Assembly: GCF_901933205.1 (NCBI RefSeq)
Contig: NC_044574.1
Coordinates: forward strand, 186,001 to 250,000
DNA from: Camarhynchus parvulus
Lineage: Eukaryota > Chordata > Aves > Passeriformes > Thraupidae
Length of the DNA: 64,000 nucleotides
Reading direction: 5' to 3'
Position numbers and translations under genes: made by a program. Positions 1-12,473 of the stretch are shown one piece after another. Position 1 is the stretch's first letter. Every line of letters starts with the position of its first letter. The notes under the pieces were generated by a model that did no database searches, was not told the origin of the DNA, and was given only the letters and a program-made list of their open reading frames with translations.

Positions 1-559
1 GGTCCCCTAGAAATAGCCCAGACAAATTCCTGGGAAAGGCCCTGTTCATGTGGAAAATCCTGCTGGAGAAGCTGGACTAATGAAATCACCTAATCTGTCT
101 CTTATTGCTTTTAATGTCTATAATGGTTTACACTTTATGCATGCTAAATACACATCAAAACTCAGAAACAACTGGAATTACTTGGCTTTTAGTACTGGTT
201 TGGGCCAGTAAAATCGTCTGTGGAAATCAGCTGAGAGCAGCTATGGCTGGTTCTGGGAACACCCTTAAAGCACCATGAGCTGCCTGTTCCCCCCAGACAG
301 GGCTGCCCACGGCTTCCAGGCCAGCAGGGCTTGACTGACTTTCTGCTGCTCCTTTGACATTTGTACCATTCCGATTCTTGCAGTTCTTGGGGTTTTTCCC
401 ATCGTGTCCATTGATTGTTGCTTTGCTGTGGAGGAGCATGGAAAGCCTCTTGCAGGGAAGGGTTCAGGTGATTCAGTGCAGGGGAGGGGGGACTCTGTCC
501 CTGTGCCCCTGGCTCAGGTGAGAGCCCACCTGCAGAGCTGCCCCAGTCCTGGGGCCAAC

Positions 560-1034
560 AGCAGGAGCACGTGGAGCTGCTGCAGAGAGCCCAGAAGGAG
601 GCCCCGGAGCTGCTGCAGGGCTGGAGCCCCTCTGCTCTGGAGCCAGGCTGGCAGAGCTGGGAATGTTCCCTGGAGAAGGGAAGGCTCCAGGCAGAGCTCA
701 GAGCCCCTGGCAGGGCCTGCAGGGGCTGCAGGAGAGCTGGAGAGGGACTGGGGACAAGGCCTGCAGGGACAGGACACAGGGAATGGCTCCCACTGCCAGA
801 GGGCAGGGATGGATGGGATATGGGGAATTAGGAATTGTTCCCTGGCAGGGTGGGCAGGCCCTGGCACAGGTGCCCAGAGCAGCTGTGGCTGCCCCTGGAT
901 CCCTGGCAGTGCCCAAGGCCAGGTTGGACATTGGGGCTTGGAGCAACCTAGGACAGTGGGAGGTGTCTCTGCCCATGGCTTTAAGATGAGTTTTAAGGTC
1001 CCTCCCAACTCAAAGCATTCCGTGGTTCTCTGAT
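560..1034 (+). repeat. CR1 LINE fragment
   Basis: The 3' end of a CR1 retroposon in forward orientation: gaatggctcccactgccaga, ggcacaggtgcccagagcag and the closing ggttctctgat tail are typical. It is 5'-truncated, as almost all CR1 copies are. Confidence 0.88.
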
Positions 1035-1549
1035 CAGCTCCATGAATTTGTCTCTCCAGGGTGCTGGAGGCACAGCTGTCCATTTTTCTTTGAGAACAAG
1101 AGGTGCCTCAGGGCAGGGCCTGCTGGCTCAGCCAGCTCAGGTCTATCCATGGCTATTGACTGTGGGCTTTGCTCACCCACTGGAGCACCAGGGCTTTGTT
1201 CTCCCCTCTGTATCTGCTCCCACGATGGGACTCTGCTGTTCAGGCACCTCTCAAGCAGTCCTCTTGTGGCTGAGTGTCTGAGAGATGCACCTTATTTGAA
1301 TAGATTTGAATAATGTCTACTTTATTGTGTCATTAGGCCTTCAGTAAAAAAGAATCACTTCTATAATTCAACAATGAGTTTATCAAAACCTCTGAATCGA
1401 AGTTGCTGAGGCAGGTTTTAAGCATCCGATATAGCTTGTTACAAAATTTGGAAATACCCCTATTTTATGTACCTTTTTAAAAGTTTCCCCTTAAGAGCCA
1501 TCTCTCACATTTGATCTCTGCTTTCCAAGTTCAGTCAAAATCTTCTTGC

Positions 1550-1825
1550 AGGAGAATGTCTTGGATCTGCAACAGAGGAGGCTATGGAGGTGTGTCAGGA
1601 GAGGTTTAGGTGGAGATCAGGAAAGGTTCATCCCCAGAGGGTGCTGGCACTGCCCAGGCTGCCCAGGGAATGGGCACAGCCCCGAGGCTGCCAGAGCTCC
1701 AGGAGCCTTTGGACAGAGCTCCAGGGATGCCCAGGTGGGATTTTGGAGGTGTGGGCAGGGACAGGGGCTGGGCTGGGTGATCCCTGTGGGTCCCATTCAA
1801 CTCAGAGGATTCCATAATCGGAGGT
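1550..1825 (+). repeat. CR1 LINE fragment, second subfamily
   Basis: A forward copy of the CR1 type with ggttcatccccagagggtgc and gggtgatccctgtgggtccc. The same subfamily recurs at 18660, 37105 and 52985. Confidence 0.85.
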
Positions 1826-2122
1826 AAGAGCACTCAGAAGCCACTGGAGTGGGCAAAGAAAGGAGACCTGAGCTCCTGAGGTCTCCCCACCAAAATTGCA
1901 CTTGATAAAGCCAGCCAGCTGCTCCTTAGACCCTTAGTGTCCTGGTGACACCTGCCTAGGTCACATGAGGTGACAGGCAGGGCAGGGCTGGTGCTGGGTG
2001 AGGGCTCCAGTCCAGGTCACAGTGAAGCTGCTGGTTGAAATGTCACATTTTCCTCCCTGAGTGCAGAACCTGGTCCCTGGCTCCAGCGCTGGTTCTGCCT
2101 TGCAGAGGGTGCAGCGTGTCCT

Positions 2123-2213
2123 TCACTCCTGACCTCCCTGCTCAAATTCCAAATTCCTCATTCTGTCACTCAACTCACTCCTGACCTCCCTGCTCAAATT
2201 CCAAATTCCTCAT
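2123..2213 (+). repeat. 52-bp direct duplication
   Basis: Two nearly identical 39-bp blocks beginning tcactcctgacctccctgct start at 2123 and 2175. Confidence 0.85.
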
Positions 2214-2595
2214 CCCTCACTGCTCTGAGTCATTCCCTCCCTGCTCTGTCTCAGAGATGCACAATGAGTCACAGTTCAGAAAACAGGTGCCTGAACTGGG
2301 GCTGTCAAAAATAAATGTGCAGGACTTGATTCTTTAGGCGAGTTTTTGTTATTATTAACTGCAGCTTGTCTCAGGAAAAGCTGGATTGATGGACAATAGG
2401 CCATTTTCCCCCTTTTAGTTTTAAGATGGAGCTTAGCTGCAGCAAAGTGATGTCGTGCTTAATTCCTTCCAAATTAGTTTGCAACCGCCTGACAGATTTT
2501 GGGTGCATCATTATCCTTGCTGTGCATGGTTGAGAGAAATAAGGATCCCCACGCAGGGAAATATTAACAATATTTTACCAACCCTCATCTTTTTT

Positions 2596-2980
2596 GGGAT
2601 TGTTCAGCCTGGAAAATAAAAGGTTTTGGGTTGACCTAATTGTAGCCTTTCAGTACCTGAAGGGCCCACCAGGAAAGATGGAGAGAGATTTTACAAGGGC
2701 CTGGAGGGACAGGACACAGGGAATGGCTCCCACTGCCAGAGGGCAGGGCTGGATGGGAGATTGGGAATTAGGAATTGTTCCCTGTGAGGGTGGGCAGGCC
2801 CTGGCAGAGGGTGCCCAGAGCAGCTGTGGCTGCCCCTGGATCCCTGGCAGTGTCCCAGGCCAGGTTGGACACTGGGACTGGGAGCAGCCTGGGACAGTGG
2901 GAGGTGTCCTTGCTCCTTGCAGGGTATGAGATGAACTTTAATGTCCCTTCCAACCCAAAACATTCCATGATTCTGATTGT
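2596..2980 (+). repeat. CR1 LINE fragment
   Basis: A forward copy starting ttgttcagcctggaaaataa and ending attccatgattctgat. It keeps more 5' sequence (the ttcagtacctgaagggc region) than most copies here. Confidence 0.88.
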
Positions 2981-3399
2981 TTTCTGGGCAGATTGACAAT
3001 GGAAGGAAGGAGGCTCAGGGCTACACCCTATCCCAGCTGTCTGTGCTGTGGAACCAGGAGAGCAGAGAGGAGCAAGATGTGTGACCTTGAGGACCAAAAT
3101 AAAAATTCCATGGAAAGGGAAGATTGTGCCCACAGGGACTCGTAATGAGAGTTTCTGCTGCACACTCAGGGTTCATTAGTTGGAAAGGGCAGAGGAGGAG
3201 AGAGGGTCTTGCCTGGGGCTGAGAGATGAGCTAAATTCCTCTCCAAGGCCCTTCAGCTCTGCGACTGAGAGCTATATAATGAACAGTTTCTGTTTCTTTC
3301 TATTTTACGATGTGCAGGAGACCCAGGGTGATTTGGGTACCACAACAGAGGCACTGTCAGAGCCTGAAATGCCTCTCAGGTGGTCGAGAATGAGGAACA

Positions 3400-3775
3400 G
3401 AGAGGAGGTCTTGGAGAACTGGAGGAGGCAGTGCTTGTGTTCAGGGAAGGAATTCAGAGTGTTGCTCTTCCAGTTGATCCAAAAGAGGGCTGAGCTGTAC
3501 AGCAGGATAAAGCCCAGGGAGAGGGTTAAGGCACAGAAGAACGTGAGGCAGATGAATAAATTGAAGTGTGAATGATTTGAGGTTAAAAGAAAGTTTCTGG
3601 TGGCAGAGTGGTGAGATCCAGACCAGGGGATCTGGAAAGGTCTCCCAGAGATGATGGCACAGGCTGAAAGTGTAACTACTCTTAAAGCAGAGAATTGTGG
3701 TTTTATGTGCCATTGTCTGTATTAGTGGAGGGCTGGATTTGATGACCACTGAGATGGATTTTCCAGCCTCCTGTT
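3400..3775 (+). repeat. Possible ancient, degraded CR1
   Basis: The spacing of gaggttaaaagaaagtttct, gtggtgag, ggaaaggtctcccagagatg and ctggatttgatgaccact resembles a heavily mutated CR1 3' region. A 131-codon open frame overlaps it but matches no family I know. Confidence 0.4.
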
Positions 3776-3821
3776 TCTGCAGGTTGGCTGGAGGATGCTG
3801 AATGTGCTGCTAAGCATCCTC

Positions 3822-4225
3822 ATGGGTTGGGAGGGACTCTAAAGGCCATGGGCTACCATGGGCAGGGACATCTGCCACTGTCCCAGGCTGCTCCAAGCCC
3901 CATCCAGCCTGGCCTTGGACACTTCCAGGAATTCAGGGCAGTCACTGCTTCCCTGGGCACCCTGTGCCAGCCCCTGCCCACCCTCCCAGCCAGGAATTCC
4001 TTGCCAAGATGCCAGCCCAATCTCCCCTTTCCCAGTGGGAGCCATTCCCTGGCTCCTGTCCCTGCAGGCCTTGTCCCCAGTCCCTCTCCAGCTCTCCTGC
4101 AGCCCCTGCAGGCCCTGCCAGGGGCTCTGAGCTCTGCCTGGAGCCTTCCCTTCTCCAGGGGAACATTCCCAGCTCTGCCAGCCTGGCTCCAGAGCAGAGG
4201 GGCTCCAGCCCTGCAGCAGCTCCAT
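3822..4225 (-). repeat. CR1 LINE fragment
   Basis: A reverse copy with tgggcagggacatctgccac near its 3' tail and gaacattcccagctctgcc near the 5' break. Confidence 0.87.
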
Positions 4226-5387
4226 GGCCATTAATCCATTGCAAACAAATACATTAAAAAATATTAAAAAATACAGTCTCTTATTCAGTTGCTCCTTCAC
4301 TGTCTTCCCTCCATCACTTCTCTGTGTGGTCCTTGCTGCCCGTTCTGCTCAGTGCTGAGGGTGAGCACAAGAGCTCTCTGTAACCCAAGTGCCATCCTCC
4401 AAGCTCTGGAATTCAGCAGAACTGTTTCATTAACAGTAGAATAAGTAAAATACTTGAGTTTCTCCAAAAGAAAATCAGCTTTGTGTTGGGTTCTTGCTCC
4501 CCTCATGAGGCAGAAGTCCGTGGGCTCCATTCCTGCAGTTCCTTCTCCGAGCTACCTCCATTGCCTCTGGCAGTTGAGTCTCTGGGATCCAGCACCAGGG
4601 TGTGCTTATTTCCTTCTGGGAAAAGCTTTACTCTGAGTTGGGTCCCTTTGTTGGGGGTGGGGAGATGAAGAAACCTGCTGTCATAAACCAGGCAGGCAGC
4701 AGCTTCCATCATCCAGCCCATGCAGCATGTATTTATCTGCCTGGCACAGACCAACAAACACTGCTGCAATCATTGCAGTAAATGGGAGATATGGAAAGTT
4801 TTAAGTTTCATTTTGCTTGCTGTTGTCTCCTTTTGTCTTTTTTATTGAGCAGCAGTAATTTAACAGCATGTTTGACTCCTGTTCAGGCTTTTTCATGGCT
4901 TGCATTGCATTGAGTTTCTGTTGAATATTTCAGTACTATGGTGTAGTTTGATGCCTGATGGAAAAAGAACTAATTATTTCATTAACAGCAGAGTGGAATG
5001 TGTCCATACTAAACAAGAAAACAGCACTGAGTGTATTGGGTAAAATAGTGTTTCTCAGCTTTTTTAGCTGGTGTGGAACAAAAGAAGAAACTCTCCTGAA
5101 CCTGTACTCATTGGGGAACACTTGCATCCTAACCTGGCTGTTATTGCAGCACACAGTAGCACTGATCCTGTGTACTTGTGTGTGGGGTTGGGCCCCAGCT
5201 GAGAACATACTTTAGTTTCTGGGCTGGGCTGTTGCGTTTTGGCTTTCTAATGACATACTGAAGCTGGCTGTGGTTCATTCAGGTAAAATCTTCACAAGAG
5301 TGCAGTGGGAGATGGTCACAGACACTGAGGGTCAGCAAGGGATCCAGTCCTCTGCTCCTCCAGGGAGAAAGCTGGTTGCCTATTATA

Positions 5388-5510
5388 CATCAGAATCACA
5401 GATTGAAAGGGCCCTTAAAGCCCATCTAGTTCCCCCTGCCATGGACAAGGACACCTTCCACTAGACCAGGTTGCTTCAAGCTCCATCCAGCCTGGCCTTG
5501 AGCACTTATT
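5388..5510 (-). repeat. CR1 LINE 3' fragment
   Basis: A short reverse copy (atcacagattgaaagggccc ... ccagcctggccttgagcac), about 480 bp upstream of the ATRN penultimate exon. Confidence 0.85.
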
Positions 5511-5993
5511 TTTGTTCTTGGGAAAATGTTCTTTACTGTGCTAATGCATAGAGTGCTGTTAAGGTGGTACATGGACTTAAATTGTGGAAATACAATTTGA
5601 AGTATCGAATGGCCGTCGTGGTGCGTGCTGGTATCAGTGACAGGCTGCTGATGGGGTCGATGGAACACAACCCTCAGTCCTGTTGATTACATAAGCTGCT
5701 CCTTTGTTATTGAATTTAGGGAGAAATACAAGCCTTGTGTAGGGCTTGACTTTTTAATAGCCTGATTTTTATTAAGTGAATGTGTTTTCTTGTGATGACT
5801 CGTGTTTTGATTGTTGCTGACAGTGGTTTTAGCTTTGCTGGCTGTGTGCTGGAAATCTGCCCAGCACAGCAGTGTGGTTCATGGTGGTTCATGCCCTGGG
5901 GCTTGCAGGAGCTGGAGGAGCGATGCTGAGGGAGGAGGGAGGGTGTAACACGCTGTTTAACATTTGTTTTCTCTGCTGCTTCCCCTGCTGCAG

Positions 5994-6108
5994 ACTGTAC
6001 CAAAGCCCATCGCGCTGGAGCCCTGCTTTGGGAACAAAGCAGCCGTCCTCTCCGTCTTCGTGAGGCTGCCTCGAGGGCTTGGGGGTATTCCACCACCAGG
6101 ACAGTCAG
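5994..6108 (+). CDS. ATRN: ATRN penultimate coding exon
   Basis: The 115-bp exon is bounded by a pyrimidine-rich acceptor (ttcccctgctgcag, AG at 5992-5993) and a strong donor (CAG|GTGAGC, GT at 6109-6110). It enters in phase 0 with ACT GTA CCA and leaves in phase 1 after TCA G. It encodes TVPKPIALEPCFGNKAAV and LPRGLGGIPPPGQS of the attractin cytoplasmic tail. There is no stop in frame and no frameshift. Confidence 0.95.
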
Positions 6109-7659
6109 GTGAGCATTGCTGTTGTCTCTGGTGGCTTGGAATTAACTCTGGACTCCTTCCCCAGCCTTACAGGTTCACCTTTCCTGGTCCCACAGCAGCT
6201 GCTGTAGCCACAGTTCAGCTTGGGATGTGCTCCACGTATTTTAGGATCCCTGGTCTGGGCCCTGCTGGCTTCCAACATGAGTTTTGAGTTAATTACTAAG
6301 GTCAATTGATGGATGAACATTTGATATTGGACTCTGCTTTAATTAACAGCTGCGTGGGGGAAAGAGAGACATCTGGTATAGCCATGTTTGCAGTAGTTAC
6401 CTGTGAAGGTAACTTGTCACTTGGCCTATCCAGCTTAGTTCCCAGCTCCATTTGCAGGGGAGCATCAAGTCACAGAATCATGGAAAGATGTGAGTTTGAA
6501 GGCACCTTTAAAGATCATCCAGTTCCACCCCCTGCCATGTGCAGGGACACCTTCCACCATCCCAGGTTGCTGCAAACCACAGAGCAGCCACAGAGCAACT
6601 TGTGCCAGGGCCTCCCACACCTCACAGGGAAGAATATCCCATCTAACCCTGTCCACTGTCAGTCTGAAACCATTCCCCCTTGTCCTGTCACTACAAGTGC
6701 TTTCATCTCTGCCCTCCTCTTAGGAGCTCTGGACAAAGAGCTTTTCCCCATCCAGCCTTGTTCTCAACCCCTTCAGACCCAAACCTGGTGTCGGGGCACT
6801 GGGACATCATCTCCTGGGCAGTGTGGGATTTAACTGGGGTTCCCCAGTGCCCAGTGAGCTTGGTGAAGCAAAGGCTTTGGAAAAAGAGTTAGCAGGGTTT
6901 GAATTAGATGGTTTAGTGTTGAGCTGGATTGAGCTAAGTCCCAGATGTGGTTTGTCTGTGAATAGAGCAGGGAGGCCCTGGCACAGGTGCCCAGAACAGC
7001 CATGGCTGCCCCATCTCTGGAATTTTCCAGGCCAGGTTGGACAGGGCTTGGAGCACCCTGGGATAGTGGAAGGTGTCCCTGCCCATGGCAGGGGGTGGAA
7101 CTGAATGGGCTTTAGGGTGGCTTTGAGCCCAGATCATTCCATGACTCCCTGATCTGCCATGAGGAGGTTGCAGAGGTGATGTATCCACGGGAAGGGCAGT
7201 GAAACCTCCATGCACATTTGCTTTCAGGTTTATTGTAGTCTATCTACTGATGCAGGGGAAGACACCTTCAATATTAAGGGTTGAGGCTTCCACATTTAGA
7301 GTTTTACATCCGCTAATACCCACCCTTATTGTATATTTTCCTGCTGTTGCTTCTAATTAAACATGCAGTATTTCAGCTCCTTTCAGAATATTGGCTGGAG
7401 TTTAATTCTTGGGCCACAAGACTTTTCTAGTTTATTAAAAAAATTGTACACCCTTTGTGGCCTGGAGGGGTTTTCTCAGCTCTTTCTGAAGGTTTGTTGC
7501 TGTGGCTGTTGTGGTGATGTTTGTTCTCTGCCAGGTCTCGCTGTGGCCAGTGCTCTGGTGGACATTTCACAACAGATGCCAATTGCCTACAAAGAGAAAT
7601 CGGGCGCCGTCCGAAATCGGAAGCAACAGCCCCCTGCACAGCCAGGAACCTGTATTTGA
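5994..7659 (+). CDS. ATRN: Attractin, C-terminal coding exons (join 5994-6108, 7535-7659)
   Basis: These are the last two coding exons of attractin, a large type I membrane protein (CUB, kelch, C-type lectin, PSI and laminin-EGF modules outside, a short cytoplasmic tail inside). Only the C-terminal cytoplasmic tail is here, about 79 residues plus the stop. The joined peptide runs from TVPKPIALEPCFGNKAA through LPRGLGGIPPPGQSG and LAVASALVDISQQMP to the terminal QPPAQPGTCI. I recognise this as the near-invariant vertebrate attractin end. The exons join in phase 1 (G|GT makes Gly) and are separated by a 1426-bp intron. The gene continues left of the window. The paralogue ATRNL1 has a related tail, but the sequence and the neighbouring GFRA4 fit ATRN better. 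Confidence 0.95.
6472..6810 (-). repeat. CR1 LINE fragment in ATRN last intron
   Basis: A reverse copy beginning cacagaatcatggaaagatg and extending through the attccccc/cctgtcactac segment. Confidence 0.87.
6962..7164 (+). repeat. CR1 LINE 3' fragment
   Basis: A forward copy facing away from the 6472 element, ending cattccatgactccctgat. Confidence 0.87.
7535..7659 (+). CDS. ATRN: ATRN terminal coding exon with stop
   Basis: The acceptor AG is at 7533-7534. The first two bases (GT) complete a Gly codon with the previous exon. It encodes LAVASALVDISQQMPIAYKE, then a basic stretch, then QPPAQPGTCI and TGA at 7657-7659. I recall Val in mammals where this copy reads Ala (MPIVYKE against MPIAYKE); the rest matches what I remember of vertebrate attractin. 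The exon continues as the 3' UTR. Confidence 0.95.
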
Positions 7660-10600
7660 TGCATGGACATCAGAAACTGTCTAGGGTTTTAAACACAATG
7701 GAAAAGTAATACCAAGGAGGAGGAAGATTTCCAAGTCGTGTCCCAAGAGACTAGAAGCACCCGGAAAAAACCACAACTTCCTTGAACCCAGTTTTTTCTC
7801 TCATCTACGTGCTAGTTGGCTTTATTTGACAACTGCTCCACTTAAGTTTTACTGACACATGGCTTCAGATTGCTCCTTTGTTTTCTTCAAGTTTAAAGCA
7901 GAATGGTTTCATTGCAGGTGCGGTGAGGTCCAGCGCCGCCACTCCTGGTCAGTGTAAATACAACAGTAGTCCAATGAATGACACTCAGGTTTCTACATGG
8001 AAAGTGCTTTGTAGTTCATGTATTTATCAAACTGTACAAAAAGAAAAAGATCCAGTGTTTACAGGTGTCAGCTCTCAACACATAAACACTACTATTAATC
8101 TTCAAAGCATCTTCATTCTTTGTTTTCATTTAATATTTAATTGTTCCCTCATTATTTCAGTGGAACTCTCTTCCAGGCACAGCCTTTTTGTATCATCATG
8201 GTCCAGGAATGCAAAAGCTGGGATGGTTTAAAGGTGGATGTTGCTCAGACCACATGAAACAACTGGAAAGTTGGATGTTGCTTTGGAAAGACTCAGTGTT
8301 TACATAGTCTTAACCTGCTTGGAGTACACCACACACAAGTGCCTAGGCGTGAACAGATCTAGGGAGTGAGGAGACTGCTACACACACTGCTTTTTAACAT
8401 AATTAAATTCCTTTAAAGGTATGTATACTCACATCTAGAATCACCCAAGGCACTCTGTGTCCTCTGTCCCGTGCAGTCAGAGGAAAATCGCATTTTCCTG
8501 ACCAACCAAATACTCACCCAGGTGCAAATACCTGGAAGGCACGTAGAGTTTCAGTATCCCATAAGAAAACTCCCAGTTTCACCAGCATTTTCATGGAAGC
8601 AGTCTGTGTTCCAGGTCAGACACATCACATTTTTCTGATTTTGGCCTCTTTCCTCCCCCTTCCCTCCCGCCACCCCCTGGATGAGAGCTGAGCTTGGAGG
8701 CATTGCTCCTCAGTGGTTATGGTTTGCTCCATCTTCTTACAGGGTGTAAAAAGCAGCGCTCCAGGTGCCAGGGCACTGGAGGATGAAGTAAAAGAAGAAC
8801 TTTAAATAAAAATCAAGCAGAGCAGCTTTGTTTTGCCACAGGTTTGAGTTCTACACGATCAGATCTGGCTATTTCCTGTGTGGCTTGAGCTCTGTTAGAG
8901 GCTGAAGAAGTGGCTGGTTGGTGAAAGGATGAGACTTGCAAACAGCAAAGAGAAGGTTTGGTGTTTGGGGGTGCATCAAACCACCTGAACTGCTCTGCCA
9001 AGCTGGGATTGTGGTTTGAGGCTCCAGGTTGGACTGAGCCACCCATCTGTGTGTGGTGGTGTCCAGTGTGTCCCTGGAATGTGGCACAGGGCCACACGGC
9101 CTTGAGAGCTGCAGTGGTGGGAAGGTGTCAGTGAAGGTGCCAAATGAGGTGTGTGATTATGGCTCCATCAGTCATCGTGGGTTCACCCAGGTCACTGAGC
9201 TGCTGTGGAGGACATCTGATAGTTAATAATGGAGAAGTAACACATGGAAGGGAAGTGCTCTTGGGTCTGACCAGGCAGCACCTTTCCAAACTGAATCCCA
9301 AATATAACTGCTCCTTTTTTGTGCGTGTTCTAGTGATCAGTCACATGTCAGCCATTCATTTCTGGGGTGTTTTTTTCCTAACCATGTATTCTGAAGAAGC
9401 TCTTTGGAGCCTGGCAGCATTGCAATAAAGAGGTGAATTTCTGTGTGTGTCCAGACAGTGGTGATGGGAACAGCCTGATGGCTTAAGGACTGTGGTGGAT
9501 GATAATTCTGATTTAATGTGTCATTTAACAAGTGCAATGGGACTGCAAAAAATATTGGGATGCAGAAAAATATTGGGAAAAAATGCATTATATATATAAA
9601 TATATATAAATGCATCTGTTTCTAAACTAGAAGTTTCAGTGCTCTGTGGGAAGAAGGAATTATGATCAGAAAAGGGTTGAGATTTGTCTTAGAATGAAGG
9701 GATTTAGGCAATTTAAGTTTTACCTGATGCACGGATTACCTCAGACAGATTCATCTCCTGATAATATTTTCTAACTTGCTCAGTGATAGGGTTAATCTGA
9801 ACTGGAGAAATAAGACTGAACTAAAATCCCTCCCCTGTTACTGTGTATTTTCAGCCACAATGCACATCCTGATGTGTGCAGATCTCTTCTTGCTGTTTTT
9901 GGGAGGAGAGCTGCCAGCCTGGATGGTGAAAGCCCCTGTGCTTGTTTCCCTTTTCAGGACAGCTCTTGGGCAGGTGCTTAAAGTTGCTGGGTTTTCCTGG
10001 TCACAAACAGCTTTCAGAACCGTAGGCCTGGAGGGGTGACAGATTTTTACATTAATGAAAAGACATAAATACAGAGTTTGGGATGTTTTCTCACTCCTGG
10101 AGAGCTAGGCTGTCTGGTCTGCAAAGCCTGCAGTGTGCCAGGAGTGTGGCCAAAATGAGGTGTCAGATACTGAAAAAATGAGCAAAAATGATCAAAGTCA
10201 AGGTGTATCAGAACCAAAAAATGTAAATAGAGCAACAAGAGTTACTTACAAAACTAAAAGGAACTGGATCCTTTAGGATGTGGCTCTACCCTGCGTCTGA
10301 TCTCCATCCTGATGAGGGAGAAGAGAATTCTCATACATAGCTCTGCTGCAGTTTCATCCCACTTCAGAGGTAAACAGGGAAAAACATGGGAAAGGCTCGG
10401 GGAAAGAGGAATTGCTGGCAGTTTCTCACCAGGCCAGTATCAAAAGTGAAGGAATTTTGGGTTTATTTCATTTGGAGGTGAGGTGGGGGAGAAAGAACAA
10501 CCTTATTTCATGGGAGAATCTGTAAATAAATGATAAATGGCACACAGATTTTGCACTTGTACATAAACTCTACAGTAACGTGCAGAACATGGAGAGATTT

Positions 10601-11131
10601 AAAGTGTATATAAACTAGAAAAAATATTGAATGTATTTTTGATGATTTTAAATTATGTATGAGTTTTGTCTTAATAACTCCATCTGATCAGTAGTAGATA
10701 ACTTTCCAGAGCTTTAAACACCAGATTATATAATGATATCTTGCAAAGCAGGGAGGCATAAATTGACTTTTGTGTGTTCAAATGTATTTCACTTAAATGT
10801 AGAAACCAAATTAAATAATGGTTTTTCCATTTGAAAGGGGGAAAAGCAACATTTGGATACAAGTAATAAAGGGCCTTAAAGTGGTAACTAAGTGGAGGAT
10901 AAAATCAGTAGTTTAAGGCCTTTGTTGCTAAAACTGTGGTAGTGTTTCCATTCCAAATCATTATTTTCAGGTGTTTGTGACTGGTTGAAATTCAGCATTT
11001 GACATCTCGACCCTCAGAAGATATTCATTCTCTGAGAGGAACCTTTAAAAAAATCAGTAATGAAATTTCAGAATTGTTGGGGCCCTTTTCTTTGAGAAAA
11101 CAATGGTGCCAGTGGATCTCCAAAAACCGCC

Positions 11132-11151
11132 TTTTTTTTTTTTTTTTTTTT
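11132..11151 (+). repeat. T20 homopolymer
   Basis: An uninterrupted run of 20 T within the inferred ATRN 3' UTR. Confidence 0.9.
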
Positions 11152-11793
11152 AATTCACTATTTTCCATGGTTTTTAGCCCAGAATTTTCCCTGGGCAGGT
11201 GTAACATGACCTTGCCATGCTCTGGCTCAATATTTTGGATTCAAGAATATTTATGAGACACAACTTTTCAGTTATTACTATCACTTTCCCTGGGCTTAAA
11301 ACACATTGTAGTGAAATTACCAAAATGAAGCTATTTATGATGGGAAATGCCTGTGATGAACATCAGGCCATGGCATGTAATGTCCCAGGTTCAGTGGTGT
11401 GGAACCATGGACGTGGCAGCCTCTGCTGGCAGATCCACCCTCCTGAGGGTGCTTTGTGTCCCCCTTGGAGGGTGCCCAGGAGCTCCAGCTCCCTGCAGGA
11501 ACGTGCCCAAGGTGCCCGGGCCCTGCTGGGGTTTGTGGGGTGCTGTAAATGGCACTCAGCCGGCTCGGCCCTGCATGAGCTCAAAGGAGGCTTTGGGGCT
11601 GGAACCAAACCTGGGGCCTTTCCCATACCCCTGGGGCCTTTGCCATATCCCTGGGACTGCAGTGCCATGGGCTGGGCTGCCCCCTGTCCTTTGCTGCTCC
11701 AGGTGTTCCCGCTGCTTTTCCTTCTCCAGGAGACCCTGAGCTGGGGACAGGCACCAGCTGCATCCAGAGCCCTCAGCCTCCTCCCACGGGAAA

Positions 11794-11893
11794 CTGGGAT
11801 TTATTGATAATTGCTGGGATTTACTGATAAGAACTGGGATTTACTGATACTAACTGGGATTTACTGATATTACCTGGGGTTTATTGATACTGG
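11794..11893 (+). repeat. 5 x 20-bp tandem repeat in ATRN 3' UTR
   Basis: Five units of the form ctgggatttactgatannnn, exactly 20 bp each, differing mainly in the last four or five bases. Confidence 0.9.
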
Positions 11894-12467
11894 ACTGTGT
11901 GTGAGACAGCAGCCAGCAGACTCTGCGTGCCCAGGGCAGCCCCTGCTGAGCCCCTCTGCCCCTCCCGGGTTTCTCCATCTGGGAACAGCCCGGGGAGGGG
12001 GAAGGGGCTGCCCTGGCAGAGCCCCCTGGAGCTGCAGGAGGGGGGCAGGGCTGGGCTGGGCTGTGCTGGGAAGGGAGGGCAGGGATGGCTCGGAGTGTGC
12101 TCCTCATTTTTGGGTGTGTTCTTTGCAATTTTAGACAAATTCCTGCTTTTTCTGTTGGTAGCTGCTGAAACGAGCTGAGTTTCCATGCCAGGACTACTAC
12201 AGTATGTGTATCTGCTGATTTTTTCTGCATCAGGGCAGGTTTTGTTCAGTCTGTTTCTTTGTTCACACAGACTATTTGTGTGCGTCTTCCAGGTACTAGG
12301 ATTCTTTAGACATTTCCTCTCCATTTAGTATTGATTCCACAAACCTCACCAGTAGAAAAAAAGAAAAAAACAATTGTGACAGAGTGTATCACATGTCAGT
12401 CCATTTAAAAAAAAGAAAAAAAAGAAAAGAAAAAAAAGAGTTTTATATTACTCTGAAATTTGTGCAC

Positions 12468-12473
12468 AATAAA
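12468..12473 (+). terminator. ATRN: Candidate ATRN poly(A) signal AATAAA
   Basis: A canonical hexamer lies about 4.8 kb after the stop, directly after A-rich sequence. It is followed by a T/GT-rich stretch at about 12505-12540 of the kind expected downstream of a cleavage site. Confidence 0.5.

Larger units (their letters stand above)
1..5993 (+). other. ATRN: ATRN intron (3' part), upstream of penultimate exon
   Basis: This is non-coding sequence before the acceptor at 5992-5993. I looked for the preceding attractin exon, which encodes the membrane-proximal cytoplasmic segment, and did not find it, so it must lie left of the window. The intron holds CR1 fragments (listed separately), a 52-bp duplication near 2.1 kb and an old repeat near 3.4-3.77 kb. 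The rest (1-540, 1035-1540, 1830-2120, 2215-2590, 4245-5380, 5510-5990) is unremarkable AT-rich intron with nothing I can name. Confidence 0.75.
6109..7534 (+). other. ATRN: ATRN last intron
   Basis: This intron runs from donor GTGAGC at 6109 to acceptor ctctgccag at 7526-7534. It contains a reverse CR1 (about 6472-6810) and a forward CR1 (about 6962-7164). The 370 bp before the acceptor is AT-rich and holds nothing else recognisable. Confidence 0.9.

Noticed and set aside
3180..3575. 131-codon + strand frame as an ATRN exon or separate gene
   Set aside because: It matches nothing in attractin, has no clear splice borders and overlaps a degraded repeat.
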